Shown here: piece after piece, positions 15,394 through 26,365 of the stretch
Numbering within the stretch: the stretch's first letter is position 1
Layout of the letters: each line of letters opens with the position of its first letter
Source: Bacillus sp. JCM 19034
GTDB lineage: Bacteria > Bacillota > Bacilli > Bacillales > Bacillaceae_D
Length of the DNA: 64,000 nucleotides
Assembly (NCBI RefSeq): GCF_001310635.1
Contig: NZ_BAXR01000002.1
Span: 248,001 to 312,000 of the forward strand
Direction: 5' to 3'
Translations under genes and position numbers: made by a program
The notes under the pieces: model-generated
The model's database searches: none
What the model saw: the letters and a program-made list of their open reading frames with translations, nothing else
Told to the model about the DNA's origin: nothing

Positions 15394-15883
15394 CTAGGAG
15401 TGAGCTAACCCTTTTTCTAACTCTTTTACAAACTGTTCAAGTAGAACCTGTTCATCTTTTGTGAAACGATCTACCTCAGGACTATCGATATCGAGGACAC
15501 CGAATACTGTACCGTTAATGATAATCGGGATAACGATTTCCGATTGAGAGGCCGCATCACAGGCAATATGACCAGGAAATTGATGAACATTGGCCACGCG
15601 AATTGTTTCTGCCTGTTCTAAAGCCGTGCCACACACACCTCTCCCATTTGGAATTCGTACGCATGCAGGCATTCCTTGGAAAGGACCGAGTACAAGGCTT
15701 CCTTCTTCAACAAGGTAAAACCCAACCCAGTTCACATTAGGCAAAAATTGATAAAGGAGTGCACTTGCATTTGCTAAGTTCGCAATGATGTTCGTTTCAT
15801 CCTCGATTAAAGCTTTTTAATTGTTTTATAACGAGATCGTACTTCTCACTAAGCGAACCTGTGTATGTCATAGTTTGAAACAT
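15394..15883 (-). CDS. msrC: Free methionine-R-sulfoxide reductase (GAF type), one frameshift
   Basis: Reduces free methionine-(R)-sulfoxide; YtsP/fRMsr family. The three conserved cysteines are visible: ACVRIPNGRGVCG and HIACDAAS (spacing C-x9-C-x23-C). The N-terminal part MFQTMTYTGSLSEKYDLVIK comes from ATG 15883 (GGAGGT 7 nt upstream), but the frame changes at the A5 run near 15816: one A too many; removing it gives QLKALIEDETNIIANLANAS and continues to WVGFYLVEEG. Restored length about 163 aa, normal for the family. Position after dgcP matches ytsP. Confidence 0.88.
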
Positions 15884-16048
15884 ATTCATTACCTCCAGTT
15901 TATTCGGAAAAAGTGTATCAGGATATGCTTCTTTATGCAAGAAATTTGTCAAAGGAAAAGGCATGATTGTCGAAGGGAAGGCAAAGGAGTTTAGTAAATT
16001 AGCGAGAAAAGATAATTAGTATAACAATTGGCTTGTGAGGTGAGAGAC

Positions 16049-16672
16049 GTGCAAAGAGGGTTGGCTAAAAATAAAATTATTGAAGCGGCGGCATGGTTAT
16101 TTCATATGAATGGTTTTAATGGAACGACGGTTAGAGAGATTGCGAAGAGAGCAAATGTAAATGGAGCACTAATTTCTTATCATTTCGGTGGAAAAAAAGA
16201 ATTATTTGAGCAACTTAGTGTTCCTTTCTTTGAAGGATACTTAAGTATAATTGAAACATCACTACGCCAAAATTGTGAAACAGTCGAACAGAGATTAATT
16301 CAGCTTATTCGTGATGTATTAGTTTATCAAACCGAGCATATTCTTGTTGCAAGAATGGTGCATCGAGAGTTAACTCATGATACGACGTTTGTACGAGAAA
16401 TTATGTCTACCTATTTACGAAAAGAAATGTACTATTTTGAGCAACTTGTTAAACTCGGTATGGAGAAAGGGGAGTTTCGTAAGCAACCGGTTCATTATGT
16501 TGTTATTCAAATCCGTTCATTTATGACGATGCCTTATACGTCTCCCCATTATTTTCAAGAGGTGTATCAGTTAAATCCTAACGAAAAGTCATTTGTTGAT
16601 CGATATATGGTGCATATTTTGAGTATGATTCAACATTGGCTTTGTCGAGCTGAACAAAAAACGTTCGTTTAA
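16049..16672 (+). CDS. refZ: TetR-family division regulator RefZ (YttP)
   Basis: 207 aa. The HTH is IIEAAAWLFHMNGFNGTTVR followed by EIAKRANVNGALISYHFGGK. In B. subtilis RefZ binds motifs flanking oriC and affects FtsZ-ring positioning during sporulation. Identified by the conserved neighbourhood (dgcP-msrC-refZ-hisJ-ezrA) and by the HTH and FFEGYL region. The start is set at GTG 16049 (MQRGLAKNK) because GAGGTGAG lies 6 nt upstream; a TTG at 16028 without RBS would add seven residues. Confidence 0.8.
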   Translation: MQRGLAKNKIIEAAAWLFHMNGFNGTTVREIAKRANVNGALISYHFGGKKELFEQLSVPFFEGYLSIIETSLRQNCETVEQRLIQLIRDVLVYQTEHILVARMVHRELTHDTTFVREIMSTYLRKEMYYFEQLVKLGMEKGEFRKQPVHYVVIQIRSFMTMPYTSPHYFQEVYQLNPNEKSFVDRYMVHILSMIQHWLCRAEQKTFV

Positions 16673-16721
16673 AGTTCCGATAGCTTTTAGAATATGGATA
16701 AGCTAATGTACACATAGCCAT

Positions 16722-17558
16722 TCACTGTTTCCTATAAAGGTTGTCTGACGTTAGGAGAAGATTCGTATACAATATTTGTTCAAAGCCGTTGCTTAATTCT
16801 TTAACCTGATGAGCGTCAGATCCATAGACGAGAGGTATATTCATGTTTTGAGCAAGCTCAATGACTTCGTAAAATGGATACGGCTCCTTACATAACGGCT
16901 TTATCACACCAGCACCGTTGTAATCTAACGAGTAACCTCTTGTTTTCATTTCATTTAATATCGACTTGATGATTTGTAAATGTGACATTTCTGTAGGAAA
17001 TCGTTTAGAGAATTTTTGAACTAAAGTCATATGACCGATACGTTTTGGTTTGTACGTTCCTAAATGAGAAGTAACCGATTTTAGGACAGTCTCATAATAA
17101 AGTTGATGTAGTCTATCAACAGACCCAACTCGATTAACTGCCTCTGCAAAAACTTCAGGACTATAATCTAGACAGAGGTAGTTATCTTTTATTTTTAGAA
17201 AATGAACGGATAAGATACTATCATCTAAAAAAGGTCCGAACTCTGCTAACAAAGCCTCCGTTTCTTCTTCATATCCCACAATAAAATCGATTTCTAAGCC
17301 AGTAAAGATCGTTAATTGTTGACTATATTCCTTTTTTAATACGTTAATATCATCAATATAGGAAGTAAGCTCTGTGTGTTTCATGGCACTATCCTGTTTT
17401 GGGGTAGGATCGTTAAAATTTGCTGGTAATGGTGCATGCTCTGTAAACGTTATTCCAGAACGACCAAGTTGAATCGCTTTTTCGCAATAGGCTGCTAGTG
17501 AGTCTAACGTGCCGTGAGGACAATATGGTGTATGGACATGTCCGTCATGTATGTTCAT
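16722..17558 (-). CDS. hisJ: Histidinol-phosphatase, PHP family
   Basis: Dephosphorylates L-histidinol phosphate, the penultimate-stage step of histidine synthesis. PHP motifs: HDGHVHTPYCPHG (metal-binding HxH), FTEHAP, GLEIDF, SVHFLK, and SDAH near the C-terminus. 278 aa from ATG 17558, which has AGAGAGG 9 nt upstream; the TTG at 17567 directly abuts that site. Same location as B. subtilis hisJ (ytvP), divergent from ezrA. Confidence 0.93.
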   Translation of the reverse strand: MNIHDGHVHTPYCPHGTLDSLAAYCEKAIQLGRSGITFTEHAPLPANFNDPTPKQDSAMKHTELTSYIDDINVLKKEYSQQLTIFTGLEIDFIVGYEEETEALLAEFGPFLDDSILSVHFLKIKDNYLCLDYSPEVFAEAVNRVGSVDRLHQLYYETVLKSVTSHLGTYKPKRIGHMTLVQKFSKRFPTEMSHLQIIKSILNEMKTRGYSLDYNGAGVIKPLCKEPYPFYEVIELAQNMNIPLVYGSDAHQVKELSNGFEQILYTNLLLTSDNLYRKQ

Positions 17559-17737
17559 CAATTTCAACCTCTCTTAAAAGTAAACGTTTAAAATAGTAGG
17601 ACAAATCTAACAATTTCATGGTATCATAATGGAAGTAAAATGAGGAGAATTCTTTAGTGAATTTTTAAATATTAAAAAATAGAGCGATATTTATAAATTA
17701 CACGAATGTCGCCATACATAACGGAAGGGAGTCTTTT

Positions 17738-19422
17738 ATGAGATTTGTTTATTTGGCTCTTATTATTTTAGCTCTTTTATTTGCTCTCAGTTCATATATG
17801 AAAAGGCGAATTTATAACCAAGTGGACAGGATGGAAGAATGGAAAAATGACATTCTTAATCGGACAATCCCTGAGGAAATAGGTAAAATAAAAAAGCTGA
17901 CAATGGCCGGTCAAACGGAAGAAAAATTTGAAACGTGGCGAACAGAGTGGGATGATATTGTCGGGGTTATCTTGCCGGATATTGAAGAGAAATTATTTGA
18001 TATTGAAGAATATGCGGCGAAAAACCGCTATACGAAAGCTAAGCAATTGTTAACGATGACAGAAAGCCGATTAAATGGAATTGAAGAGCAATTGAAAATC
18101 ATGTTAGATGATATTAAGAAATTGGTTGAAAGTGAAGAAAAAAATCGTTCAGAAATTTCGGAGATTCTAGAAAAGTATACCTCATTAGAAGAAATGCTAA
18201 TTGAAAAACGAGGTACGTTAGCAGAAGCTATCCCCTTTTTCAAAAGCGTTTAGAGGAAATAAAAGTCGAGCTTAACACATTTGAAGAAGCTACTGAAAAT
18301 GGAAGCTATTTAGAAGCTCGGGAACATTTAAAGAAGGCAAAAGATGCTAGCAAAACATTTGAAGGATTATTAGAAGTGTTCCCTGAGAAATTTGTTCAGG
18401 TTGATGTCGTATTACCAGGTGAAGTAAAAGAAATTCGCAAGGGAATTGAAGATATGACTAAGGATGGCTATCAATTAGAGTCCTTTGCTCTACATGAACA
18501 ATTAACAGCAATTGAAGAGAGAATAAAAACATTAAGGGAACAGGTTGTCACATTACACTTTGATGGTGTTGAAGAGGAAGTGACTAAAGAAGCTAAAAAG
18601 TTGGAGGATCTTTATTCTATTTTGGAACACGAAGTGGAATCGAAGACGATTGTGTTTAAAAAGATGTCTGAATTAGAGGAGTTTCTTCATAAAGGAGAAA
18701 AAGAAGTTGGTGCATTGTTAGATGAAACGCTTGCCATTCAGGAAAGCTATTTGATTACGTCTGACAGACTGGACCAGCAAAAGGACATGAAAAGGAAGGT
18801 TGAGAGCTTATCTAATCAGCTTGCCGTGATTGTTGATTATATTGAGCATAAAAAGCAAAATTTTACTTCTATACGAGAACTCATTACAGATTGGTTAAAG
18901 GATATGGAAGAAGTGTTGTCTAAGATTATTGCAGAGAAAGAAGCGATGTTCTCGATGAGAGAAGAGGAGCGACAAGCAAAGCAAGATTTAACGACGCTAC
19001 GTGGCATCCTTTTTAATACAAAACAAATAGTTCAAAGAAGTAATCTCCCTGGGTTGCCTACAGTTTATTTAGAAAAACTAACGTTAGCTGAACATAAACT
19101 GAAAGAATCGTTTTCTTTATTAGCGTCAGTTCCACTTGAACTGGAAAATGTGAATCAGCTTGTGTCCGAAGCAAATGAATTAATCAACGAAACACATAAC
19201 GACATTGAAGAGATCGTGCATCTTGCTCAGTTAAGTGAACGTGTTATCCAATATGGTAATCGCTTTAGGAACCGTTCAACGGAAATCAATGAACAACTAA
19301 ATGAAGCAGAGGATTTGTTTAGGCAGTATCTATATAAGGAAGCGTTAGACTGTGCTGTTAAAGCAGTCGAAAGCTTTGAACCGAATGTTGTTGCGATTGT
19401 TGAAGAATATATTTCAGCTTAA
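17738..19422 (+). CDS. ezrA: Septation ring formation regulator EzrA, one frameshift
   Basis: Membrane-anchored negative regulator of FtsZ ring assembly that also recruits PBP1 to the septum. An N-terminal transmembrane helix (FVYLALIILALLFALSSYM) is followed by long alpha-helical, coiled-coil sequence. The first frame ends at 18253. One T missing in the T5 run at 18236-18240 restores IPFFQKRLEEIKVELNTFEE and joins the second part, which ends EPNVVAIVEEYISA. Restored length about 562 aa, the normal EzrA size. ATG 17738 has GGAAGGGAG upstream. Confidence 0.93.
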
Positions 19423-19434
19423 TTAATATGATAA

Positions 19435-19465
19435 AATGCCCACATTTGTTGGTGGGCATTTTTTA
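19435..19465 (+). terminator. Rho-independent terminator after ezrA
   Basis: ATGCCCAC / GTGGGCAT stem with TTTTTTAT tail. Confidence 0.85.
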
Positions 19466-19663
19466 TATAAAGGGATTTTTCTTAGAAATTGATGAAATGG
19501 CATGTGATTTATGAGGTGATTCGAGAGGAAGACCTAGTTTCACCCCTTTCTAATACTAACCAATAAAGTGCTTCTTAGAATGTAGGAGGGAATTATTCTA
19601 GTCTAATGATTGTAACGTATGCTAATATTATGAGATGTCGACAGCTTTAATGAGGTGGTAAAA

Positions 19664-20799
19664 ATGATTTATTTAGATAATAGTGCAACAACTAGGCCTA
19701 ATCCGGCTGTTGTTGAGACATACATGAAGTCAGCGTTAAGCTTTTTGGCAATCCTTCTTCGCTTCACACATTAGGACTTGAGGCTGAACGCTTATTAACT
19801 GAGGCGAGAAAGCGTGTAGCAACTTCCTTACAGGTAAAAGCTAATGAGGTCATCTTTACCTCAGGTGGAACAGAGGGGAATAATTTAGCTATTAAAGGTG
19901 TCGCTGATGCAAGAAAAAAACGTGGTAAGCATATTGTGACGACTTCAGCTGAGCATGCTTCTGTTCTGGCAACATGTCAGCAGTTAGGGGAAAATGGATT
20001 TGATGTTACGTATATTGATTTAAATTCAAGCGGGCATGTTGTAGTTGATGATGTTTTATCAGCCATTCGTTCAGATACAATCCTTGTATCTATACATCAT
20101 GTTAATAATGAAACTGGTGCTATTCAACCTATTGAAGAAATTGGAAAACAACTAGTCAGACATCCAAATGTCACGTTTCATGTTGACCATGTTCAAGGTC
20201 TTTCAAAGGTTCCCCTTGATTTACATGCAGCACATATTGACCTTTGTACAGGATCAGCTCACAAAGTTCACGGTTTAAAAGGAACTGGCTTTCTTTATAT
20301 CCGGCAAGGTACGAAGCTTTCGGCTCTTCAACACGGAGGAAGCCAAGAATTTAATCTTAGAACGGGGACAGAAAACGTCGCAGGAGCAGTTGCTTTTGCA
20401 AAAGCACTACGTCTTAGTGAAGAGCAGTTTAACGTGAAAAGTCTTGATGAAATAAAAGAGTATGCTCTAGCTGAGCTAGAAAGAATAGATGGCGTTATTA
20501 TTAATAGTCCAAAAGGTGGCGCACCGCATATTATAAATTTTTCTGTACCAACAATAAAACCAGAGGTCATCGTTCAAGCATTAGCCGAAAAAGAAATATA
20601 TGTATCAACAAAATCGGCATGCTCTTCAAAAGAAAGTGAACCGAGTCACGTCTTACGATCCATGGGGCTATCAAGAGAAAGAACAATAAGTGCGATTCGC
20701 GTAAGCTTATCGTATGAAACGACTAAAGAGGAAATGAAAATCTTTTTAGAGGAATTTCGCAAGTTAATTCCCAGTTTGATGGAGGTTGCAAAGTCATGA
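19664..20799 (+). CDS. nifZ: Cysteine desulfurase NifZ (partner of ThiI), one frameshift
   Basis: PLP enzyme that removes sulfur from cysteine as a persulfide. It opens [23 protein letters not shown] lysine in [11 protein letters not shown], catalytic cysteine in [17 protein letters not shown]. The frame is lost at the T5 run 19742-19746; one added T gives [19 protein letters not shown] and continues unbroken. Stop overlaps thiI (ATGA), the usual arrangement for the desulfurase dedicated to ThiI-dependent 4-thiouridine formation. About 379 aa. Confidence 0.93.
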
Positions 20800-21998
20800 T
20801 TTATGATCATATTTTAGTAAGGTTTGGTGAATTAGCTTTAAGAGGGAAAAACCGTTCATCGTTTGAAAAACAGTTACTTCAAAATATTCGCTCAAGTATT
20901 TCTGAATTTAAGGAAGTAAAAGTAAAACGAACATTTGGACGAATCATCGTTCAATTAAATGATCAGCCACATGAGCCGATTATGGAAAAATTAAAAGGAA
21001 TATTTGGCATTCATTCATTTAGTTTAGCATTAAAGGTTGAAAATGAGCTTAAAGCGATGCAGGAAGGTGCTCTCCGTGTATTGTCCGAGCATCAACAGAA
21101 AACGAAAACATTTAAAATTTCTGCGAGACGTGCATACAAGTCGTTTCCTGTCTCTTCTCAAGAGTTAAATCACAAAATTGGTGGATACGTTCTTTCTCAA
21201 ACTGAAAACGTAAAGGTAGATGTTCATCATCCTGATTTGAATATTCGTGTTGAAGTACGAGAACATGGGACGTATATTACAGCAGGTTCATACCCCGGAG
21301 TCGGTGGATTGCCTGTTGGAACAAGTGGAAAAGTATTAATGATGTTATCTGGCGGAATTGATAGTCCTGTTGCCGGATACTTAGCGATGAAGCGTGGTGC
21401 GAAGCTTGAAGCCATTCATTTTCATAGTCCTCCTTTTACGAATGAACGTGCAAAACAAAAGGTATTAGATCTTGCTCGGGTTTTAACAAAATACGGTGGT
21501 GACATTACCGTTCATTTGGTCCCTTTTACTGATGTACAAAAGCATATTCGTGCTGAAGTACCAAGTAATTTTCAAATGACGATTATGCGGCGGATGATGC
21601 TTCGTATTAGTGAACAAATTGCTAATCAAGAACAAATATTAGCCATTGCAACAGGTGAGAGTTTAGGTCAAGTGGCTAGTCAAACGCTTCATAGTATTCA
21701 TACGATTAACGAAGTAACAAATCTTCCTGTATTAAGACCATTAATCACAATGGATAAGCTTGAAGTAATGGATATTGCAAAAGAGATTGGGTCATATGAG
21801 ATTTCAATATTACCTTATGAGGATTGCTGTACCATTTTTTTGCCTGCTGATCCTAAAACTAAGCCGAGACGAGATCAAGCTCATAAGTTTGAGCAATATG
21901 TTGATATAGATTTTTACGTTGATGATGCAGTAAAACGAACCGAGAAAATAGTTATTAGCGAAAAAACAAATCACAAGGAGTATCAATCACTCTTTTAA
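20796..21998 (+). CDS. thiI: tRNA 4-thiouridine synthase ThiI
   Basis: Adenylates U8 of tRNA and inserts sulfur from NifZ; also acts in thiamine thiazole synthesis in some bacteria. 400 aa: N-terminal ferredoxin-like and THUMP domains (residues about 1-165), then the PP-loop ATPase with the signature [18 protein letters not shown] (about 183-200) and DCC near residue 344. It lacks the C-terminal rhodanese domain of the E. coli enzyme, as usual in Bacillus. Translationally coupled to nifZ. Confidence 0.95.
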   Translation: MIYDHILVRFGELALRGKNRSSFEKQLLQNIRSSISEFKEVKVKRTFGRIIVQLNDQPHEPIMEKLKGIFGIHSFSLALKVENELKAMQEGALRVLSEHQQKTKTFKISARRAYKSFPVSSQELNHKIGGYVLSQTENVKVDVHHPDLNIRVEVREHGTYITAGSYPGVGGLPVGTSGKVLMMLSGGIDSPVAGYLAMKRGAKLEAIHFHSPPFTNERAKQKVLDLARVLTKYGGDITVHLVPFTDVQKHIRAEVPSNFQMTIMRRMMLRISEQIANQEQILAIATGESLGQVASQTLHSIHTINEVTNLPVLRPLITMDKLEVMDIAKEIGSYEISILPYEDCCTIFLPADPKTKPRRDQAHKFEQYVDIDFYVDDAVKRTEKIVISEKTNHKEYQSLF

Positions 21999-22040
21999 GT
22001 GAGTAGTAGGAACACTCACAACAATTACCAATAATGTTTT

Positions 22041-22071
22041 TGCATGTTTTTCTCTCTTTCGACTCATTCTA
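22041..22071 (+). promoter_or_regulatory. Sigma-G-type promoter of sspA
   Basis: TGCATG, an 18-bp spacer, and CATTCTA resemble the sigma-G consensus (-35 like GMATA, -10 CATxMTA). Forespore expression is the known pattern for alpha/beta SASP genes. Confidence 0.6.
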
Positions 22072-22095
22072 TATAGTACAAAGGAGGTGAGAGAC

Positions 22096-22305
22096 ATGGC
22101 AAACAACAACAGCAACAACTCAAACCAACTGTTAGTACCTGGTGTGCAACAAGCACTAGATCAAATGAAAGTAGAAATCGCTTCTGAATTTGGTGTTCAA
22201 CTTGGACCAGATGCGACTTCTCGTGCGAACGGTTCTGTAGGTGGAGAGATCACTAAGCGTCTTGTTCAAATGGCTGAACAACAAATGGGTGGTACTCAAC
22301 AATAA
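22096..22305 (+). CDS. sspA: Small acid-soluble spore protein, alpha/beta type
   Basis: Binds and protects spore DNA in the forespore. 69 aa: [20 protein letters not shown], then [20 protein letters not shown], with the GPR protease site region (EIASEFGV) and the conserved [20 protein letters not shown] 22096 with AAGGAGGTGAG upstream; the in-frame ATG at 22087 lies within the RBS. Location after thiI matches B. subtilis sspA. Confidence 0.97.
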   Translation: MANNNSNNSNQLLVPGVQQALDQMKVEIASEFGVQLGPDATSRANGSVGGEITKRLVQMAEQQMGGTQQ

Positions 22306-22325
22306 TTAAATAAATAATGGATTAA

Positions 22326-22372
22326 GAGGTTGCTACTTTAAGACTAGTCTTAAAGGGCGCCTCTTTTGTTTG
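22326..22372 (+). terminator. Rho-independent terminator after sspA
   Basis: A long hairpin AAGAGG…CTTTAAGACTAGTCTTAAAG…CCTCTTTT with a perfect inner stem. Confidence 0.75.
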
Positions 22373-22458
22373 TGATGAGGCATTGATAATAGCTAAAATC
22401 ATAGTTATTGAATTTCATTACATCCTCTGTCAAGATAAAGGGGTAAAGGAGTGATAGC

Positions 22459-24063
22459 ATGGGTACTTTGTGGTGCAACGGGACATTTTTTACGATGAGA
22501 AAAGAAGGCGAAGCGGTTGAATCGGTCTATGTAGAAAATGGAGAAATAGTAGCTCTAGGTAGGAGAGAAACGCTTCTTCATAAATATAAAAATCAAATAG
22601 AAAATGTGGAGGATGTTGAAGGTGGTTATGTTTATCCAGGCTTTGTGGATAGCCATTTACATATGATAGGACATGGTGAAACGATGGTACGCTTAGATTT
22701 ATCTAATGTAACATCTGTAGAGGAATTGAAGAGAAAGCTCAAGGAAAAAGTAAAGACTTTAGCAAAAGGAGATTGGTTATTAGCTGAAGGGTGGAATGAA
22801 AATCATTTTGCAGAGCGTACAATATTAAATCGAGCTGAGCTAGATGAAATATGTCCACATCACCCTCTATATTTAACAAGGATTTGTCGTCATGCTGCAT
22901 TAGTAAATAGTCAGGCCCTTAAATTATCTGGGATTGATCGCCATACACCTAATCCAAAAGGAGGTGTTATTGTTCGTGATCATCAAGGTGAACCTACAGG
23001 ATATTTATTAGACTCAGCGACAGACATCGTTAAGAATGTTATCCCTAATGTAAGTGAATCATACATACATCAAGCATTAGAGCTAGCAGTAAATGATTTA
23101 TTGCAGAAAGGGATAGTAGGTGCACATACAGAGGATTTAGCCTATTACGGTGGCTTTGTCAGGACATTAAAACAATTTACGCATGTGATTGATGGTCACA
23201 AAAAGAAGTTTCGTGCCCATTTGCTCGTTCATCATGAGGCATTAGATGAAATGCAAGAGCAGGGATATTCATTTGGAGAGCTTACCCCTTTTATTGAATT
23301 AGGGGCGATAAAATTATTTGCAGATGGAGCATTAGGTGGGCGTACAGCATTGTTAAGCGAGCCGTATTCCGACGATCCATCAACGTCTGGAGTAGCTATT
23401 CATTCTGAACAATCATTAAAGAGCATCATACAGAGGGCAAGGGAATATTCGCAACCTGTAGCCATTCATACAATTGGTGATGGTGCATTAAAAATGGCAT
23501 TAGATGCACTTGAGCAGTATCCGTTGGAAAAAGGGAGAGATCGACTTATCCATGTTCAAGTCGCCAATAAACAATTAATTGAACGAATGAAATCATTACC
23601 CGTTATATTAGATATTCAGCCTCGTTTCGTTGTTTCCGATTTTCCATGGGTAATGGAACGGCTTGGAGAAGAAAGAATGGATTATTCGTTTGCATGGAAT
23701 ACATTGCTGGATGCTGGACTAATTTGTGCTGGTGGATCTGATGCACCGATTGAGCCTGTAGATCCATTGCTCGGTATTCACGCAGCAGTAACTAGACGAA
23801 AAAAGGGTGAAGATCATGAAGGATACCTTCCTAATGAGAAGCTTACACCGTTTGAAGCAATACAACTTTTTACTAAGGGTAGTGCCTTTGCAATCAGTAA
23901 GGAGCAAAGTAGAGGATTTATCGATCAGGGATACATAGCGGATTTTACTATTTTTGATCAAGATCTATGCCAAATTGAACCAGATGAGCTATTAGCAACA
24001 AAGGTGCTTATGACTGTCGTTGATAATACAGTCATGTATCGCTATAGTGAACAAAAAGATTGA
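22459..24063 (+). CDS. ytcJ: YtcJ-like amidohydrolase
   Basis: 534 aa, metal-dependent hydrolase of the amidohydrolase superfamily, YtcJ/LAF3 group. Motifs: GFVDSHLHMIGHGE (metal HxH), GWNENHF, LFADGALGGRTALL, VAIHTIGDGALKMAL and GGSDAPIEPVDPL (metal Asp). The physiological substrate is unknown. ATG 22459 has AAAGGAGTGATAG upstream. Follows sspA as in B. subtilis and ends in a strong terminator. Confidence 0.9.
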   Translation: MGTLWCNGTFFTMRKEGEAVESVYVENGEIVALGRRETLLHKYKNQIENVEDVEGGYVYPGFVDSHLHMIGHGETMVRLDLSNVTSVEELKRKLKEKVKTLAKGDWLLAEGWNENHFAERTILNRAELDEICPHHPLYLTRICRHAALVNSQALKLSGIDRHTPNPKGGVIVRDHQGEPTGYLLDSATDIVKNVIPNVSESYIHQALELAVNDLLQKGIVGAHTEDLAYYGGFVRTLKQFTHVIDGHKKKFRAHLLVHHEALDEMQEQGYSFGELTPFIELGAIKLFADGALGGRTALLSEPYSDDPSTSGVAIHSEQSLKSIIQRAREYSQPVAIHTIGDGALKMALDALEQYPLEKGRDRLIHVQVANKQLIERMKSLPVILDIQPRFVVSDFPWVMERLGEERMDYSFAWNTLLDAGLICAGGSDAPIEPVDPLLGIHAAVTRRKKGEDHEGYLPNEKLTPFEAIQLFTKGSAFAISKEQSRGFIDQGYIADFTIFDQDLCQIEPDELLATKVLMTVVDNTVMYRYSEQKD

Positions 24064-24066
24064 ATA

Positions 24067-24110
24067 GGACTAAAACGGTAGGAACTTTAGCCGTTTTAGT
24101 CCTTTATTAT
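24067..24110 (+). terminator. Rho-independent terminator after ytcJ
   Basis: GGACTAAAACGG / CCGTTTTAGTCC 12-bp stem with T-rich tail; convergent with nadK2. Confidence 0.8.
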
Positions 24111-24135
24111 TTAAAGAGATAATTAGCACTTATGA

Positions 24136-24926
24136 TTAGAAAAACGTTTTTTGAACGTTTCTCCAAAAGTGATAACCTTCCTTTTGCATAATTTGTATCT
24201 CATTTTCAGCTAAGGAAAGGGTGACTTCCTTCGCATTCCGTATGCTTAGTGCTTCATTATCGACGCCAATGATTGGATGATCGTTTCCATCTTGGATGAC
24301 CTTTAATACTAACGTTCGATCAGGATGCAGGACAAACGATGTACCGAGGGTACGATAATGATTGTTATTTAATGAGGCAATTTCACTAACTTGAATTGAC
24401 GGCAAGGTAGGATCAATAATGGCCCCTCTTACGGATTTATTATAGCCCGTACTTCCAGACGGAGTAGAAATGATAATTCCGTCACCTCGAAATGTTTCGA
24501 AGTGAAATTGGTCAATATATAGATCAACTACAAACGATTTAATCACATTAGAACGAATCGTACATTCATTTAAACAGTAAAATGGTGTTTCATGATCAAT
24601 CACGACTTGTAAAATTGGGTTTTTTCGAACGGAATGCTGCTGGGTGACAAGCATTTTAAATACCTTGTCCAATTCATTCATTGTGAAATCTGTATAAAAT
24701 CCAGTTTCCGTGTCAGGTGTTACGCCAATATAGGTATGATTAGGCTGAAGTTTGTTTTTTGAACTGCTTGTAGAAAAGCGTTATCACCACCAATACTAGC
24801 AATGACATTCGTTTCATGAACATTGTCTACAATCGTAATCCCATATTGTTTTGCTTTAGAACGAAACATCTCCGCATATGTATCCATTTCAGCTGTTCTT
24901 TTGTAAAAAAGATAAATATTAGTCAT
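24136..24926 (-). CDS. nadK2: NAD kinase 2, one frameshift
   Basis: Phosphorylates NAD to NADP. N-terminal part MTNIYLFYKRTAEMDTYAEM with VIASIGGDNAFLQAV (the family GGDG loop, here GGDN). C-terminal part has NELDKVFKML, NECTIRSNVIKSF, DGIIISTPSGSTGYNKSVRG and HPDRTLVLKV, all typical of NadK. The frame breaks near 24750: one A missing in CAAAC gives QKTKLQPNHTYIGVTPDTE. Restored length about 264 aa. ATG 24926 has AAGGAG 9 nt upstream. Bacilli carry two NAD kinases; this is the YtdI-type one. The usual downstream sppA and yteJ are absent. Confidence 0.9.
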
Positions 24927-25053
24927 GAATATTTCTCCTTATTTGTTTTTCATGTCTTTAGTTTAAAGGATTAACTTATGAATCACAAATGTTTACAAAT
25001 CCTACTTTAAGGGGACACTAGTTTACAAAATAAGGAAAGGAAGAGGGCATGAA

Positions 25054-25713
25054 ATGATTTGGTTGTATGTTATAGGAGGATTAATTGTTTTATGTTTACT
25101 TTTATTCGTTTTGAAAATAAATATTAGTATTCAATACCGTCATGAGATGGATGACGATCTATTTGAATTAACTGTTTACATTTGGGCAATGAAGGTATAT
25201 AAGATGTCGGCTCCTCTTATTAAATTTAACAAAGAGACACTCTCATTAGAAGTAGAAGAAAAGCAAAAAACAGCGTTAAAAAAATCAAAGAAAAAAGGAA
25301 TTATTACTCCACAAGATCTCATCGATGCTTTGCGGACGATTAGAGATTTCATACAGCATGTAATCGGTTTACATACTATTGTTCAACGGTTTCTTAAAAA
25401 AGTCCGTATTAAACAATTGAATTGGCATTCATCCGTGGGCATTGAAGATGCAGCACATACAGCTCAATTAGCAGGAGTCGTTTGGTCATTAAAAAGTGTG
25501 ATCATTGGACTCATCTCTCATTACACGCGCCTTCAAGATGTCCCAAAAGTATCTGTTGAGCCACGCTATCAAATGCTTTATTCTTATTCTAAATTTTCGT
25601 GCATGATTTCGTTTCGGCTCGGGCAAGCTATTTTTGCAGGCCTAATGGTAATTAAGCATTGGCGAAAAAAGCCGACAGTACATCAGGCACCGTCGGTTGA
25701 GGAAAATATTTAA
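25054..25713 (+). CDS. ytfI: DUF2953-type membrane protein YtfI
   Basis: 219 aa with an N-terminal transmembrane segment (IWLYVIGGLIVLCLLLFVLK) and the typical NWHSSVGIEDAAHTAQLAGV region of DUF2953 proteins. Immediately upstream of ytfJ (14 bp), with which it forms a conserved sporulation-associated pair in Bacillus. Molecular function unknown. Confidence 0.85.
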   Translation: MIWLYVIGGLIVLCLLLFVLKINISIQYRHEMDDDLFELTVYIWAMKVYKMSAPLIKFNKETLSLEVEEKQKTALKKSKKKGIITPQDLIDALRTIRDFIQHVIGLHTIVQRFLKKVRIKQLNWHSSVGIEDAAHTAQLAGVVWSLKSVIIGLISHYTRLQDVPKVSVEPRYQMLYSYSKFSCMISFRLGQAIFAGLMVIKHWRKKPTVHQAPSVEENI

Positions 25714-25727
25714 ACAGGGAGGTTATG

Positions 25728-26185
25728 ATGTTGGGAGATCATCCGATTCAAGGTTTAATGAAAACGGCAATGGAAAATTTGAAAGAAATGGTTGATGTCA
25801 ACACGATTGTAGGAGATCCTGTTGAAACTCCAGATGGGAGTGTCATCATGCCTATTTCAAAAGTGGGCTTTGGATTTGCTGCAGGCGGTAGTGAGTTTAT
25901 TCTTGATCATAAGAATGATGAAGAATATAACATCCGTTTGGAGGAGGTAGTGGTGGTGGTGTATCCATTACACCAATCGCTTTCCTCGTTGTAAATGGTA
26001 AAGGGGTTAAGATGGTTCATCTTGATAGCAATACACATTTATATGAGAAGCTCCTTGATTTTGCTCCACAGGTAGTTGAAAAAATTCAAGAAATGATGGG
26101 ACAGTCTAATCAATCTTCAGGTACTTCAACTATGAGTACGACTACAAGTACGACAACTACACCTCCCCCGAATACAACTATGTAA
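25728..26185 (+). CDS. ytfJ: Sporulation protein YtfJ, one frameshift
   Basis: Conserved spore-former protein (GerW/YtfJ family), about 153 aa. It opens MLGDHPIQGLMKTAMENLKE with VGDPVETPDGSVIMPISKVGFGFAAGG. The frame breaks near 25932 (one C missing), after which FGGGSGGGVSITPIAFLVVN continues, followed by VKMVHLDSNTHLYEKLLDFA and a Thr/Ser-rich tail ending PPPNTTM. The glycine-rich loop is a family hallmark. ATG 25728 is preferred over 25725 by spacing to GGGAGG. In B. subtilis it is made under sigma-F and affects germination. Confidence 0.9.
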
Positions 26186-26365
26186 ACGGATAGGCTAACG
26201 GTTGTTATAAAAGGTCAAAATTAGACTTTTTATAACAACTTTTTATTTTTCACGGGAATAGTCTTTTCTGTGAATCAGAGAAAGAGGCTGTCTTATACGT
26301 TGCCATATTAAGGGTGGTCATGTACAATAGCATTGAAGATACATAAACGATGAGGAGGATGAAGG